Part shown: one piece after another, positions 16,900 through 25,916 of the stretch
How positions within the stretch are numbered: position 1 is the first letter of the stretch
Layout of the letters: each line of letters starts with the position of its first letter
Assembly: GCA_025980765.1 (NCBI GenBank)
Contig: JAICXB010000013.1
Span: 1-64,000 of the forward strand
Reading direction: 5' to 3'
From: Terriglobales bacterium
GTDB lineage: Bacteria; Acidobacteriota; Terriglobia; Terriglobales; Acidobacteriaceae
DNA: 64,000 nt
Notes under the pieces: model-generated
Seen by the model: only the letters and a program-made list of their open reading frames with translations
The model's database searches: none
What the model was told of the DNA's origin: nothing
Position numbers and translations under genes: made by a program

Positions 16900-17090
16900 A
16901 GCGATAAGCGAAATAGGCAATAAGCGATAGGCAATAAGCGATAGGCAATAAGCGATAGGCAATAAGCGATAGGCAATAAGCGATAGGCAATAAGCAGGGG
17001 CTTTCCTGGTTTTCCTCGCGCCCGTTGCTTTCGCTTAATCGCTTTTCAGTTCGGGTTTCGCTTATTGCTTACTGCTTATCGCTTATTGCT
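16900..17090. repeat. Family B inverted array with a 14-nt tandem core
   Basis: GCGATAG recurs at 16924, 16938, 16952, 16966 and 16980, exactly 14 nt apart, within repeated AATAAGCGATAGGC units. The right arm at about 17059-17090 has CGCTTATTGCTTACTGCTTA-type words. A further partial arm lies at 17023-17048. There are no CRISPR-like spacers. Confidence 0.95.
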
Positions 17091-17095
17091 GCTTT

Positions 17096-17944
17096 TTAGT
17101 ACTGATAGAAGCCACGACCGCTCTTCCTGCCCAGCCAGCCGGCATCGACCATCTTGATCAGCAGTGGGCAAGGCCGGTACTTTGGGTCGCCCAGGCCGTC
17201 GTGCAGCACGCGCATGATGTCGAGGCATACGTCGAGGCCGATAAAGTCCGCCAGCGTCAACGGGCCCATGGGATGCGCCATTCCCAATTTGAAAACTTCG
17301 TCCACCGCCTGCGGTGTTGCCACCCCCTCCATTACCGCGTACATGGCCTCATTGAGCAGCGGCATCAGCACCCGGTTGGAGACAAATCCCGGAGCATCGT
17401 TCACTTCTACCGGGGTCTTGCCCAGCTTCTCGGCCAGCGATTTCACCGTAGCGTAGGTTTCGTCCGAAGTGGCCAGCCCACGGATGACTTCCACCAGCTT
17501 CATCACCGGAACAGGATTGAAGAAGTGCATGCCGATCACTTTGTCAGGACGCTTGGTCAGGGCGGCAATCTTTGTAATGGAAATCGAGGAAGTGTTGGAA
17601 GAGAGGATGACCCCAGGATGGCAAATGCGGTCGATGTCGCGAAAAATTTCCGCTTTGATCTCGAACTTCTCCGTTGCGGCTTCAATGACGAAATCGCATT
17701 CCGCGAGTGCCTGACGCTCCAGCGATCCGCGAATCCGAGCGATGGCCTGCGCGCTCTCGCCGGCAGTGATCTTGTTCCTGGCCACCTCGCGTTCCAGGTT
17801 CTGGCGCACCGTGGCCATGCCGCGATCGAGATACTGCTGCGCGACTTCGCAGAGCACAACTTCGAACCCGCTGCGGGCAAAGACGTGCGCGATGCCATTG
17901 CCCATAGTGCCCGCGCCGATGACTCCAATTTTGTTGATGTCCAT
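17096..17944 (-). CDS. hbd: 3-hydroxybutyryl-CoA / 3-hydroxyacyl-CoA dehydrogenase
   Basis: This 282-residue protein has the usual length of single-domain 3-hydroxyacyl-CoA dehydrogenases. The N-terminal Rossmann motif is [13 protein letters not shown], binding NAD(P). Catalytic region residues are visible in [13 protein letters not shown] and [17 protein letters not shown] (catalytic His and the following Asn-Pro). The C-terminal domain has [18 protein letters not shown] and ends [11 protein letters not shown]. It interconverts 3-hydroxyacyl-CoA and 3-oxoacyl-CoA in fatty acid or butyrate metabolism. No other beta-oxidation gene is adjacent, so the pathway cannot be narrowed. It lies between two large repeat arrays. 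Confidence 0.92.
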   Translation of the reverse strand: MDINKIGVIGAGTMGNGIAHVFARSGFEVVLCEVAQQYLDRGMATVRQNLEREVARNKITAGESAQAIARIRGSLERQALAECDFVIEAATEKFEIKAEIFRDIDRICHPGVILSSNTSSISITKIAALTKRPDKVIGMHFFNPVPVMKLVEVIRGLATSDETYATVKSLAEKLGKTPVEVNDAPGFVSNRVLMPLLNEAMYAVMEGVATPQAVDEVFKLGMAHPMGPLTLADFIGLDVCLDIMRVLHDGLGDPKYRPCPLLIKMVDAGWLGRKSGRGFYQY

Positions 17945-17960
17945 GAGAGTTTAGAAACTG

Positions 17961-18159
17961 CGCTTCAGGTTTCAGGTTTCGGACCTCGCCCGCGCCTTTG
18001 GAAAGGCTTTTACCACGGAGGGCACGGAGGGCACAGAGGAATACAACACAATATTTGACCTGCCTCTGTGTCCTCTGTGTCCTCTGTGTCCTCTGTGGTA
18101 AATGGTCATGCGAAAGGCGCGAGCGAGCGCCGAAAACCCGAAACTTGAAACCTGAAACC
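17961..18159. repeat. Family A array nested inside a family E array
   Basis: The outer arms are CTTCAGGTTTCAGGTTTCGG plus CTCGCCCGCGCCTTT on the left, and AAAGGCGCGAGCGAG plus GAAACTTGAAACCTGAAACC on the right. Within the loop, 18011-18100 is a complete family A hairpin from TACCACGGAG to CTCTGTGGTA. The right inner arm has three identical TCCTCTGTG 9-mers. Confidence 0.93.
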
Positions 18160-18172
18160 CAAAACCCCTTTC

Positions 18173-19114
18173 CTATGTTGCCGGTTCCGGCGGCGGAAGC
18201 GTCGGCGGCGGCGTGACCACTACCTCTGGCTCTGTAACCAGCACTGGTTCCTGGGCGGGCACTCGGCTTTCCCACCAGGCCACTGCCAGGGCGCGTTGCC
18301 ACCAGCGAATCGCGAGAATGCAGAACAGAATCGCCTGCAGAATGAGGAAGCTCGCCCATACCTGCGAGGCTGGCGCAATGCTCCACCAGAACCAGCTGCC
18401 GAGCACGATCACCGCGACCGTCAGAACTGCCAGCGCGAAGTACGCGCGGTAAAGGCCGGCGGCGCGCGCATATCTCCAGCCTTGTCGTGCCGAGCGGCGA
18501 ATGGCGCGCTCTCCGCTGGCCACGGTGTGCGTCTGCGCCAGGTCAAACCACATGCGCACCCACAGCAGCGCCAGAGCTTCGATGAACAGGACCAGGCACT
18601 GCACCGCGAATGCCCAGCGTTCGCGCGGCGAGTACTCGAACGCATTTCCCAATCCGGTACGAATTCCATGGAAGATGGCGGCAGTAATTGCGGCCGCAAT
18701 GGCAAACAGGATGGCCAGCCGCACCATCTTCCAAAAATTTTCTCCGCAAGCGGCGTAGAAGCGGCCGCGCTCCAGACGTGCGGCGGCGAGATACTCCGCC
18801 AGAATTCCGCCAACAAAGAAGATCTCAACCACCAGGAAGGCGATGGCCAGCAGCAGCGATGCCGGCATCTGTGCGCCTCTCGCCGTCTCCGGCTTGGCGG
18901 CAAGCTCCATGAACACGCCCAAATCAAAGCCGTGCACCAGACGGCCGGAATAGAGGCTGGAATCGAGAATGCTGCCGATTCGCGGGCCCAGACTTGCCGT
19001 GGCTGCAAGGCCCAGAGCGAGATTGATGACATACAGCCAGATGATGTAACGCTTGGCGAGCAGCAGCCGCCGCCATCCTGCGCGAAGCAACGAGTCATTG
19101 CGTGTGTCGGTCAT
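18173..19114 (-). CDS. Multi-pass membrane protein, function unknown
   Basis: This 313-residue protein has about six hydrophobic segments and a C-terminal Pro/Glu/Val-rich tail (PTLPPPEPAT). I used ATG 19114 (MTDTRNDSLLRAGWRRLLL) because the longer frame starts in the repeat array. Alternating amphipathic charged loops such as RSARQGWRYARAAGLYR suggest a DUF-type integral protein rather than a transporter with known motifs. It is followed, on the same strand, by the hydroxyacyl-CoA dehydrogenase gene after the nested repeat. Confidence 0.75.
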   Translation of the reverse strand: MTDTRNDSLLRAGWRRLLLAKRYIIWLYVINLALGLAATASLGPRIGSILDSSLYSGRLVHGFDLGVFMELAAKPETARGAQMPASLLLAIAFLVVEIFFVGGILAEYLAAARLERGRFYAACGENFWKMVRLAILFAIAAAITAAIFHGIRTGLGNAFEYSPRERWAFAVQCLVLFIEALALLWVRMWFDLAQTHTVASGERAIRRSARQGWRYARAAGLYRAYFALAVLTVAVIVLGSWFWWSIAPASQVWASFLILQAILFCILAIRWWQRALAVAWWESRVPAQEPVLVTEPEVVVTPPPTLPPPEPAT

Positions 19115-19119
19115 GGTAA

Positions 19120-19178
19120 TTCTGTGATTTCGTGATCGGGTGATTTCGCGATTCGAAATCGCCAATCACGAAATCGTT
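19120..19178. repeat. Family C2 inverted array
   Basis: TGATTTCGTGATCGGGTGAT on the left faces CGAAATC and CACGAAATCG on the right, with GATTCGAAATC as the turn. It fills the 64 nt between the M1 peptidase stop and the next start. Confidence 0.85.
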
Positions 19179-21098
19179 CTATGAAATCCACCCCAGCATC
19201 TGTGACAGCAATTCGGAAAAGGTTAGCCAGTAGTTGCTCAGCTTGCGCCGCGCGCGGCCATCACCGCGTTCCGCCAGTTTGCTGTTGTTGAAGAAGTCCA
19301 CATCCAGCCAGACTTTGTGGTCGGGATCCACTTCGGCAGAAACCAGCTTGGCCTTCTTGTCATAGGTGAAGCGATGCCAGCGGTCTTGTCCGTCCCAATG
19401 CTCGCGGACCATGGAGCCATCGTCGAATCTGACTTCGATCTCACAGGGAAAGATGAAGTTGCCTTTGCGATGTACGGTGACTTCGCTGTGATAGGTCGCG
19501 TTCTTCTCATCGCGTTTGGCCTCGTACCAGTCGCTTGGCCAATACGCCGCGTCGGAAATTTCGTAGTCAAGGACCGCGGTCCCGGTGACCGCCTGGTTGA
19601 AATACCAGCTCAGGTCCTTGCCCGAAACCTCTTCGATGGTCTTGAGGAAATCAGTTCCGGTGGGATGCGTGAACTTATAGCGCTGAAACCAGGTGCGCAC
19701 CGCGTGCTGCATGGTGTCTTCGCCGATTAAGCTCTCGAGCGTCAGCAGCACGCTGGCGGTCTTGCCGTAAGTGACGCCACCATAGGAAGCGTCGCCGGCA
19801 AACTGCCACGCTTTGCGCGTCATGGGATCGAAAGTTGCAGTCTGGGAGTAGCCAAAGCGTTGTTCTTCGCGATCGCCGAAGGTGACGTGCTTGCCATTCA
19901 CCACGCTACGATATTCGCCATAGAGCGACTCCAGCACCTTGACTTCGGTATAGCTGTTGATGCCTTCGTCGAGCCAGGCTTCCTCGAACTCGTTGGTTGC
20001 GACTATGCCATACCAGTACTGGTGTCCGAATTCGTGTTCGGTGACTCCTTCGGGCAGCAGCAATGAATCCGGCGCCCACCAGGTGGTGCCGGCGGTGATG
20101 AACATGGGATATTCCATGCCGCCGGCCTGCAGCGCCGCCGGATCGACGACCGTGATCTGCGGATAGGGATACGTTCCATACCACTGATCGAAACGCTGCA
20201 TCGTGTTCTTGACGATCGCGATCTCGCGCGGCCCTTGCGCGGCGTTTGCCGGCTGCATCAGCACGCGAATGTGTACCGGCTGGCCGCTGCCCTGGAACGT
20301 ATCCTCGAAGACCTTGTAATAAGGATCGGCGGTCCAGGCAAAGTCGTGGACATCTTCGGCGTGGAATGTGACGGTCTTAGTGCCGTCGGAATTTTCGGCT
20401 GAGGCAGTCTGCATTCCGGTAGCGCCCACCACTTCCGCTTTTGGCAAAGTGAGCTTTACGTCAAACACGCCGAAATCGGCAAAGAACTCGGTGTCGGCGT
20501 GGAATTGATGGCAGTTCCACGCGCCGTGCCACCACACTCCTACTTTGGGAAACCACTGCCCTCCGAGAATGAAGTCGCCATAGTGGCCGGTGCGCGCCAC
20601 CACCTGGGGAAACTTGTCGTGAAATTGAATGTGAAACTCGACCGACTGGCCCGGTGCGATGGGCTTCGGCAACTGCACCTCGACGACAGTTTTGTCGTCG
20701 GGATTGCCGTCGTCCGGCGAGATGAATTTCAGCTGAGAAGTCAGATCGCCTTGTCCGGCAACTTCAAATTTCTTGATGTCGATCGCGCCGTAATCTTTCG
20801 CATCCCATTCGTCCAGCCCCGCCCGGCCTCCCTGCCCAGCCTGGCGATGCGCCTCGCGAATCCATGTCGCCTTGGGCTCGAAGGCATTGAGATAGAGGTG
20901 GAAGGGAAAGCTAGAGAGTGGCTGGCCGGTGAGGTTCTTGTAGGTCAGCACTTCGGCGGCATCGAGCGTCTTCGCTTTCGCGTCGTATTTGGCATCAATT
21001 TGATAGTGCACCACTCGCTGCGATAATGGCGGATGCGAGGGTTGCGGCTGCGCCACTGCCAAGGCGGAGAACAGAAGCAGCATTCCGAAGAATTTCAT
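19179..21098 (-). CDS. Secreted M1-family aminopeptidase
   Basis: This 639-residue protein starts with a signal peptide (MKFFGMLLLFSALAVAQP). The M1 zinc motif HEFGH lies near residue 355 (EHEFGHQYWYG) and the third ligand Glu is 18 residues later in EEAWLDEG. The substrate-binding GGMEYPM motif, equivalent to GAMEN, precedes it. It removes N-terminal residues from peptides in the periplasm or outside the cell. ATG 21098 is chosen for the signal peptide; TACAAT at 21108-21113 is 9 nt upstream with no Shine-Dalgarno sequence. The region between the peptidase core and the C terminus lacks the long helical domain of full-size M1 enzymes. Confidence 0.9.
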   Translation of the reverse strand: MKFFGMLLLFSALAVAQPQPSHPPLSQRVVHYQIDAKYDAKAKTLDAAEVLTYKNLTGQPLSSFPFHLYLNAFEPKATWIREAHRQAGQGGRAGLDEWDAKDYGAIDIKKFEVAGQGDLTSQLKFISPDDGNPDDKTVVEVQLPKPIAPGQSVEFHIQFHDKFPQVVARTGHYGDFILGGQWFPKVGVWWHGAWNCHQFHADTEFFADFGVFDVKLTLPKAEVVGATGMQTASAENSDGTKTVTFHAEDVHDFAWTADPYYKVFEDTFQGSGQPVHIRVLMQPANAAQGPREIAIVKNTMQRFDQWYGTYPYPQITVVDPAALQAGGMEYPMFITAGTTWWAPDSLLLPEGVTEHEFGHQYWYGIVATNEFEEAWLDEGINSYTEVKVLESLYGEYRSVVNGKHVTFGDREEQRFGYSQTATFDPMTRKAWQFAGDASYGGVTYGKTASVLLTLESLIGEDTMQHAVRTWFQRYKFTHPTGTDFLKTIEEVSGKDLSWYFNQAVTGTAVLDYEISDAAYWPSDWYEAKRDEKNATYHSEVTVHRKGNFIFPCEIEVRFDDGSMVREHWDGQDRWHRFTYDKKAKLVSAEVDPDHKVWLDVDFFNNSKLAERGDGRARRKLSNYWLTFSELLSQMLGWIS

Positions 21099-21118
21099 GA
21101 ATGCGGAATTGTAAATTA

Positions 21119-21289
21119 GCGGCTGGCTGCTCGCTACTGGTTGCTGGCAAGAACCAAAAGCAAAATCACGAACGGATGACACAGATGGAACGGATCGTAC
21201 GGATCGACAAAGTGATCCGCGCGATCCGTCACATCCGTCTCATTCGTCCGAGATTTTGGTTTTTGCTAGCAGCCAGCAGCTAGCAGCTA
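21119..21289. repeat. Family H array nested inside a family D array
   Basis: The outer arms are family D words extended by GAACCAAAAGCAAAATC and GATTTTGGTTTTTGC. The inner part at 21168-21250 is family H with exact 9-nt steps: ACGGATGAC, ACAGATGGA, ACGGATCGT, ACGGATCGA, facing CGATCCGTC, ACATCCGTC, TCATTCGTC. The right outer arm contains the stop codon of the methyltransferase gene. Confidence 0.93.
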
Positions 21290-22389
21290 AACAGATAATG
21301 CGACACCAGCCACTCCGTTCCATTCCGATACGCCCACAGCTCGGCGCAGGCCATGAAGAAGACGCGCCAGCGCACCCACCAGGTACGGGCAAGCCGCTTT
21401 GAATCGGCAGCTCCCACCCCATAAGTCTGTAGGAACAGATCGAGGATCTCCTCACGTTGCGCGTCCATGTTGCGCAGCCAGGCTTCGGCGGTGCGGGCGT
21501 AGTGCGTGCCGCTTACCTGCCAGTGCTCGCGAATGCTCAGGTCACGCTGGAAATAAAGCAGCAGGTCGTCCGAGGGCATGATGCCGCCGGTAAAGAAGTA
21601 CTGCGCCATCCAGTCGCTGGCATCGCGGACCACAAAGGGATAGGCAAAGCGGGAATGGGTGAAGATGTGAATGAAGAGCGTAGCGCCGGAATTCGTCTTC
21701 ATCCATGAGGCGATGCGGGCCATGAGCAACTCGTAGTTACGCATGTGCTCGAACATCTCGACCGAGACCACGCGATCGAAGCGCCGCTCGGTCGTAAAGT
21801 CGTTGATGTTGGCGGTGATGATCTCAATGTTCCCAAGTCCACGCTGCCGCGCCTGAGCGTCAATGAATTCCTTTTGCGAACGCGAATTCGAGATGCCGAC
21901 GATGCGGCTCTGTGGGTAGCGCTCGGCCATGAACAGCGACAGCGATCCCCACCCGCAGCCCAGTTCCAGAATGGAATCGCCATCGCGAAGCCGCGCCCGC
22001 TCGCAGGTGAGCGCCAGCATGGCCTCTTCCGCCGCGTCGAGCGAGTTGCATCCCGGCGGCCAATATGCGCAGCTGTACTTCAGCCGCTTGCCCAGGCACA
22101 GCTCATAAAATCGCGTTGGAACTTCATAGTGCTGCGCGTTGGCGGCAGCAGTCTCGATGGCGATGGGGCTGTTCTTGAGTTCCGCGATGACCTGCATCAA
22201 ATGCGCCTGCTGCGGCTCAGGCCCGCCTTTCTCTTCTTCTCGCAATCGCTGCGGCAGCAGCCGCCGAATCTGCCGGCGAATGACCCAATCGGGAACCAGA
22301 TCGCGTTCCAGCAAACGCAATTTCCAGCCAGCTTCGAAAGGCGCGCTAGCAGCGATAGCCGGCTCGCTGGCTGAGTAAGTAGTGCTCAA
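21280..22389 (-). CDS. SAM-dependent methyltransferase of the cyclopropane-fatty-acid synthase superfamily
   Basis: This 369-residue protein has the SAM-binding motif [15 protein letters not shown] (about residues 141-155), followed by [26 protein letters not shown]-type motif regions. The N-terminal helical part and [21 protein letters not shown] are typical of CFA synthase-like and coclaurine N-methyltransferase-like enzymes. The substrate is probably a lipid or small amine and is not decided by sequence. The start is TTG 22389, with AAGGAG 5 nt upstream. The stop TAG is provided by the CTAGCAG repeat. The C terminus (VSHYLFSC) therefore ends at the repeat boundary. Confidence 0.85.
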   Translation of the reverse strand: MSTTYSASEPAIAASAPFEAGWKLRLLERDLVPDWVIRRQIRRLLPQRLREEEKGGPEPQQAHLMQVIAELKNSPIAIETAAANAQHYEVPTRFYELCLGKRLKYSCAYWPPGCNSLDAAEEAMLALTCERARLRDGDSILELGCGWGSLSLFMAERYPQSRIVGISNSRSQKEFIDAQARQRGLGNIEIITANINDFTTERRFDRVVSVEMFEHMRNYELLMARIASWMKTNSGATLFIHIFTHSRFAYPFVVRDASDWMAQYFFTGGIMPSDDLLLYFQRDLSIREHWQVSGTHYARTAEAWLRNMDAQREEILDLFLQTYGVGAADSKRLARTWWVRWRVFFMACAELWAYRNGTEWLVSHYLFSC

Positions 22390-22535
22390 TAGATCTCCTT
22401 TTCTACGAAAGACAGTTTACGCAACCCCTGTCTCCTGTGGCTGCGGCCGCCCCGGCCACGTGGTTTGTCACGAGTCTCGAGAATTCCACGGAACACACGC
22501 AGCGTGCTGCTTCTCCACGAAGTTAATCTTGAATT

Positions 22536-22541
22536 TACAAT
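22536..22541 (+). promoter_or_regulatory. -10-like TACAAT close to the formamidase start
   Basis: TACAAT lies 8 nt before ATG 22550, with no ribosome binding site between. Transcription from it would give an almost leaderless mRNA. Confidence 0.45.
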
Positions 22542-22549
22542 GCTCTTCC

Positions 22550-23599
22550 ATGTCTTCACTACAACGAACTTCGACTGTTTTGGCCATCCTGTGTTCGCTG
22601 ACCGTTGCCCTTGCTCAGCCCGTTCCCAATCCGGGAATTGCTCACATTCCCGCCACTCCCAAAACCGTAGCGTGGGGCTACTACGATGCGGCAGCCCCGC
22701 CAGTTCTTCACATTCACTCCGGCGATACCGTGCAATTCGACACTCTGATCACCAGCAGTCCCAAGCGGCTGGAAGAGGCCGGGGTAGCTCCCGCCGACGT
22801 GCAGCAGAGCCTGCGGGACATCTATAAAGAGGTCACGAACAAGGGTCCGGGAGGACACATCCTTACCGGGCCGGTGTTCATCGAGGGCGCCGAACCGGGC
22901 GACACGCTCGAAATCCGCATTCAGAAGATCGAACTGGCAATCCCCTACGCTTACAACGGTTTTTCTCCCGGCCGCGGATTTCTGCCGGAAGACTTTCCTT
23001 ATCCACGCATGAAGATTATCCCGCTGGATCGTCAACGCATGGTGGCGAAGTTCGCTCCGGGGATTGAGATTCCGCTGCATCCCTTCTTCGGCAGCATGGG
23101 AGTGGCGCCGCCGGAGATCTCCGGCCGCATCAGCAGCGCCCCACCCTGGATCCAGGGCGGCAACATGGACAACAAAGAGCTGGTCGCGGGTACCACGCTG
23201 TTCCTGCCGGTGCATGCCCCCGGCGCACTGTTCTTTATCGGCGATGGACATGCGGGTCAAGGCAATGGCGAAGTGGACATCACCGCGCTGGAAACTTCGC
23301 TCACCGGGACCCTGCAATTCGTCTTGCACAAGAAAGAAAAGATACTGTGGCCGCGTGCGGAGACCCCCACCCACTTCATCAGCATGGGATTCAACGAAGA
23401 TCTGAATGAAGCGACGAAGCTTGCAGTCCGCGAGATGATCGCGTTCTTGATGGAGCAGAAGCATCTCAGCCGCGATGACGCTTACATGCTCACCAGCGTC
23501 GCGGCGGATGTGGACATCACGCAGCTAGTGGATGGCAATAAAGGAGTGCACGTGATGATGCCAAAGGATGTGTTTGAGGAAAGCAGCGATAAGCGATAG
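22550..23599 (+). CDS. Exported acetamidase/formamidase family protein
   Basis: This 349-residue protein has a signal peptide (about 1-25, TVLAILCSLTVALAQP) and an acetamidase/formamidase domain. Family-typical segments are LHIHSGDTVQFDT, TGPVFIEGAEPGDTLEI, HPFFGSMGVAPPE and the metal-site region GDGHAGQGNGEVDITALE. The family hydrolyses short amides to ammonia and acid; an exported version could act on periplasmic amides. ATG 22550 was chosen because the signal peptide starts there. The last codons, AGC GAT AAG CGA TAG, including the stop, are family B repeat sequence. Confidence 0.88.
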   Translation: MSSLQRTSTVLAILCSLTVALAQPVPNPGIAHIPATPKTVAWGYYDAAAPPVLHIHSGDTVQFDTLITSSPKRLEEAGVAPADVQQSLRDIYKEVTNKGPGGHILTGPVFIEGAEPGDTLEIRIQKIELAIPYAYNGFSPGRGFLPEDFPYPRMKIIPLDRQRMVAKFAPGIEIPLHPFFGSMGVAPPEISGRISSAPPWIQGGNMDNKELVAGTTLFLPVHAPGALFFIGDGHAGQGNGEVDITALETSLTGTLQFVLHKKEKILWPRAETPTHFISMGFNEDLNEATKLAVREMIAFLMEQKHLSRDDAYMLTSVAADVDITQLVDGNKGVHVMMPKDVFEESSDKR

Positions 23600-23612
23600 G
23601 CAATAAGCAAAA
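23580..23612. repeat. Single family B arm overlapping the formamidase stop
   Basis: GCAGCGATAAGCGATAGGCA and AATAAGC words occur with no facing arm. A short relative of family I (CCGCCCGCGATAGCGGGTGG) follows at about 23630-23650. It looks like a decayed array. Confidence 0.75.
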
Positions 23613-23719
23613 CCTGAGTATCAGTCAGTACCGCCCGCGATAGCGGGTGGGTGGATGCTCTCACCCAACCCCTACGCGGATCTTACAGACTGCTGACCTT
23701 CGTGTTCACCCCTCGAGGT

Positions 23720-24331
23720 CTAGCTCTTGGGCCGCGGACGGCTTTCCGGCGGCACGATGCTGTTCATGCGCATGTACTCGATGAGCTGCCCGTAATGATT
23801 GTTGGAGTGTCCAATCATGCCTACGGCCAGCGCCAGGCGCGTGATCTTGCGGTTGCCGAAGGGAGCGGCAATCTCTTCCGTAGCGTTCTGTTCGGTGATG
23901 GTCTTGATGGCGCTGTGCGCTTTGGCAAATGCGCCCTTGAGATAACTCACCACATCGGATTTGGTCTTGACGTTGGTGGGACCACTGTCATCTCCAGCAC
24001 GCTTCTCGCCGAGAATGGCTGACGAATATAGTTCTAAAGCCCCTCCCAGGTGAGTGAACTGCTGCGCGACAGTGCGCACTGGTTCCGGCGTCTTGAAATC
24101 GCCGGGAATGTTGGAGGTTGCCGGCGAGAAGTCATATTTATCTTCCGGAATCGCCTCTGCCGCGCCCATCACCTCCTTCTCAATGCCGCTGAGTTGCCGG
24201 TCCAAAATGGACGAAATCGTCGGATGGCCTTCCGAACTTGTCTTGGAAGATTTGCTTGCCTGCGCCAGACTCACGCCGCTCATCAACACAAACGCACACG
24301 CTAATACCACTAGGTTTCTACATGTATTCAC
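23720..24331 (-). CDS. Exported DinB-family protein
   Basis: This 203-residue protein has a signal peptide (LVVLACAFVLMSGVSLAQA) and a DinB-type four-helix bundle. Helix-borne His residues that would bind a metal occur in QQFTHLGGA and in MIGHSNNHYGQLIEYMRM. DinB proteins are related to DNA-damage-induced and thiol-transferase-like metalloenzymes, but exported members are of unknown role. The start is uncertain: GTG 24331 has AGGAG 5 nt upstream, while ATG 24337 is only 1-2 nt from it. Similar exported DinB proteins are, as I recall, common in Acidobacteriota. Confidence 0.8.
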   Translation of the reverse strand: MNTCRNLVVLACAFVLMSGVSLAQASKSSKTSSEGHPTISSILDRQLSGIEKEVMGAAEAIPEDKYDFSPATSNIPGDFKTPEPVRTVAQQFTHLGGALELYSSAILGEKRAGDDSGPTNVKTKSDVVSYLKGAFAKAHSAIKTITEQNATEEIAAPFGNRKITRLALAVGMIGHSNNHYGQLIEYMRMNSIVPPESRPRPKS

Positions 24332-24400
24332 ACGCATTCTCCTGGAGGAATTCAAACCAATCAGCATACGCCGTAGGGGAGGGACTTCACAAACTACAGA

Positions 24401-24485
24401 GATCCCCCAATCGGGCCATGGGGCGATCGGTTCATCGGGTGATTTTCACTTCGCCCGATGGCCCGATCACCCGATCACCCGATTT
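24401..24485. repeat. Family C inverted array overlapping the permease 3' end
   Basis: The left arm has ATCGGGCC and ATCGGGTGAT words; the right arm has CCCGATGGCCCGATCACCCG with an 8-nt period. The permease stop codon at 24432-24434 lies in the left arm. Confidence 0.9.
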
Positions 24486-25916
24486 AAAAGGCCATTCCTG
24501 CCGCGAGCGCGCCCGCAGCATATATGCTGCCGTTCCCGCCACCGTCAGCACCGCCGCGAACAGCAATTCGCGCTGGAAATTGGCGCGGGAGATCAGGATG
24601 TAAACAAATCCGGCAAGCGCAGCCAGCGCTGGGATGGGATACAGCCACATGCGAAATGGCCGCACCACCTCCGGCCGGCGCGCGCGAAAGATCATGACTC
24701 CAATCGCCTGCAGGATGAACTGCATCAGGATGCGCACCACCACCAGCGCGGCAATGAGGTCGGCCAGGCGAAACATGCAGAGCACGCAAGTGATTCCCCC
24801 CATCCATAACAGCGCAACTGCGGGAAATTTGCCGCTGGGATTCAGCCGGGCGAAGGTGCGGAAGAAATTTCCATCGAGAGCAGCGGCATAGGGAATGCGT
24901 GATGCGCCCAGGAGCACAGAAAAAACCGAAGCAAATGCCGTCCAGATAATCAGGACCGCCGCAATCTGGCCGGCTCGCGTGCCGTAGACGCGCTGCATCA
25001 TCGTGGAAACCACATAGAAGCGGCTCTCAATCGCCGCGGCGCGATCGAGTTCGCGCCACGGCACCACGCCCAGAATGCTGATGTTCATCACGATATAGAT
25101 CGCGGCAACGATCAGAATCGCGAAAAGAATGGAGCGCGGAATGTTGCGTCCCGGCTCGCGCACTTCCGCGCCGAGGTAGGCGATGTTGTAGTAGCCCCAA
25201 TAATCGTAAGTGGCGACCAGCATCGCCGAGCCCAGACCGAGAAAAAATGCATGATTGGGTTGGAATGCACCCGCGGGAAAGTCGAAGGCCCGGGCCGCGC
25301 TGAAGTGACTGACGCCCGCCCAGATCACCCAGCCAATTGCTGCGAAGACACCCACCAGCAGCCAGGTAGAAATCTTTCCCGCCATGCTCACGCGACGATA
25401 GCCCAGCGCAACCGCAATTATGCAGCCGCATATCGCGACCGCGGTTCCGTGCGAGACCGCGATGGTGGCGCTGAGATTCCCAAACCAGGAAGATGTCCCG
25501 TGATGGCTAAACCACACCTTCTGCAGTGACGGGAAAATGAATCCTGCATATTGCGCGATGCCAACGCAGCCGGATGCCGCCGACAGCGGCGCGCTCAACA
25601 TGAGCTGCCAAACATAGAGAAACGACAGCAGACGACCGAAGCTTCTCGGCCCGTAAATCTCTTTCAAATATTCATAAGATCCGCCCGCGCGCGGCAGCGC
25701 TGCGCCCAGCTCCGCCCAGACCAGGCCATCGCAGATCGCGAGCAACGCGCCGAGGATCCAGCCCAGCATGGCTTGCGGACCGCCGCTGGCGTGCACGATC
25801 AGAGGAATGGTGATGAACGGCCCCACGCCGATCATCTCGGTCACATTGAGGGCAATGCTCTCGCGCAGACCAATTCCGCGCACGAGTTGTTCGGGCGAAG
25901 AGCTAGCTTTCACCAC
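24432..25916 (-). CDS. APC-family amino acid permease
   Basis: This 494-residue protein has about twelve hydrophobic segments. The opening EMIGVGPFITIPLIVHASGG matches the substrate-site helix 1 of APC transporters. Other family features are ELGAALPRAGGSYEYLKEIYG and the amphipathic YWGYYNIAYLGAEVREPGRN loop. It probably imports or exchanges an amino acid or polyamine. The start is unusual: GTG 25916 or 25913 lies in a family A arm (CCGTGGTGAAAG) and no Shine-Dalgarno sequence precedes it. The last 18 or so residues, ending GPSGEVKITR, and the stop TGA are encoded by a family C arm. The gene is therefore bounded by repeats at both ends. Confidence 0.85.
   Translation of the reverse strand: MVKASSSPEQLVRGIGLRESIALNVTEMIGVGPFITIPLIVHASGGPQAMLGWILGALLAICDGLVWAELGAALPRAGGSYEYLKEIYGPRSFGRLLSFLYVWQLMLSAPLSAASGCVGIAQYAGFIFPSLQKVWFSHHGTSSWFGNLSATIAVSHGTAVAICGCIIAVALGYRRVSMAGKISTWLLVGVFAAIGWVIWAGVSHFSAARAFDFPAGAFQPNHAFFLGLGSAMLVATYDYWGYYNIAYLGAEVREPGRNIPRSILFAILIVAAIYIVMNISILGVVPWRELDRAAAIESRFYVVSTMMQRVYGTRAGQIAAVLIIWTAFASVFSVLLGASRIPYAAALDGNFFRTFARLNPSGKFPAVALLWMGGITCVLCMFRLADLIAALVVVRILMQFILQAIGVMIFRARRPEVVRPFRMWLYPIPALAALAGFVYILISRANFQRELLFAAVLTVAGTAAYMLRARSRQEWPFKSGDRVIGPSGEVKITR

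Noticed and set aside
16875-16976. N-terminal extension of the small membrane protein (PIAYCLSLIAYRLLPIAY)
   Set aside because: It is the family B repeat translated in one frame. The repeat reads as hydrophobic residues in several places (also before the SDR gene at 50339-50509), so it is not evidence of a real membrane helix.
16900-17090. Possible CRISPR array
   Set aside because: The period is 14 nt with no unique spacers of 25-40 nt, and no cas gene is present.
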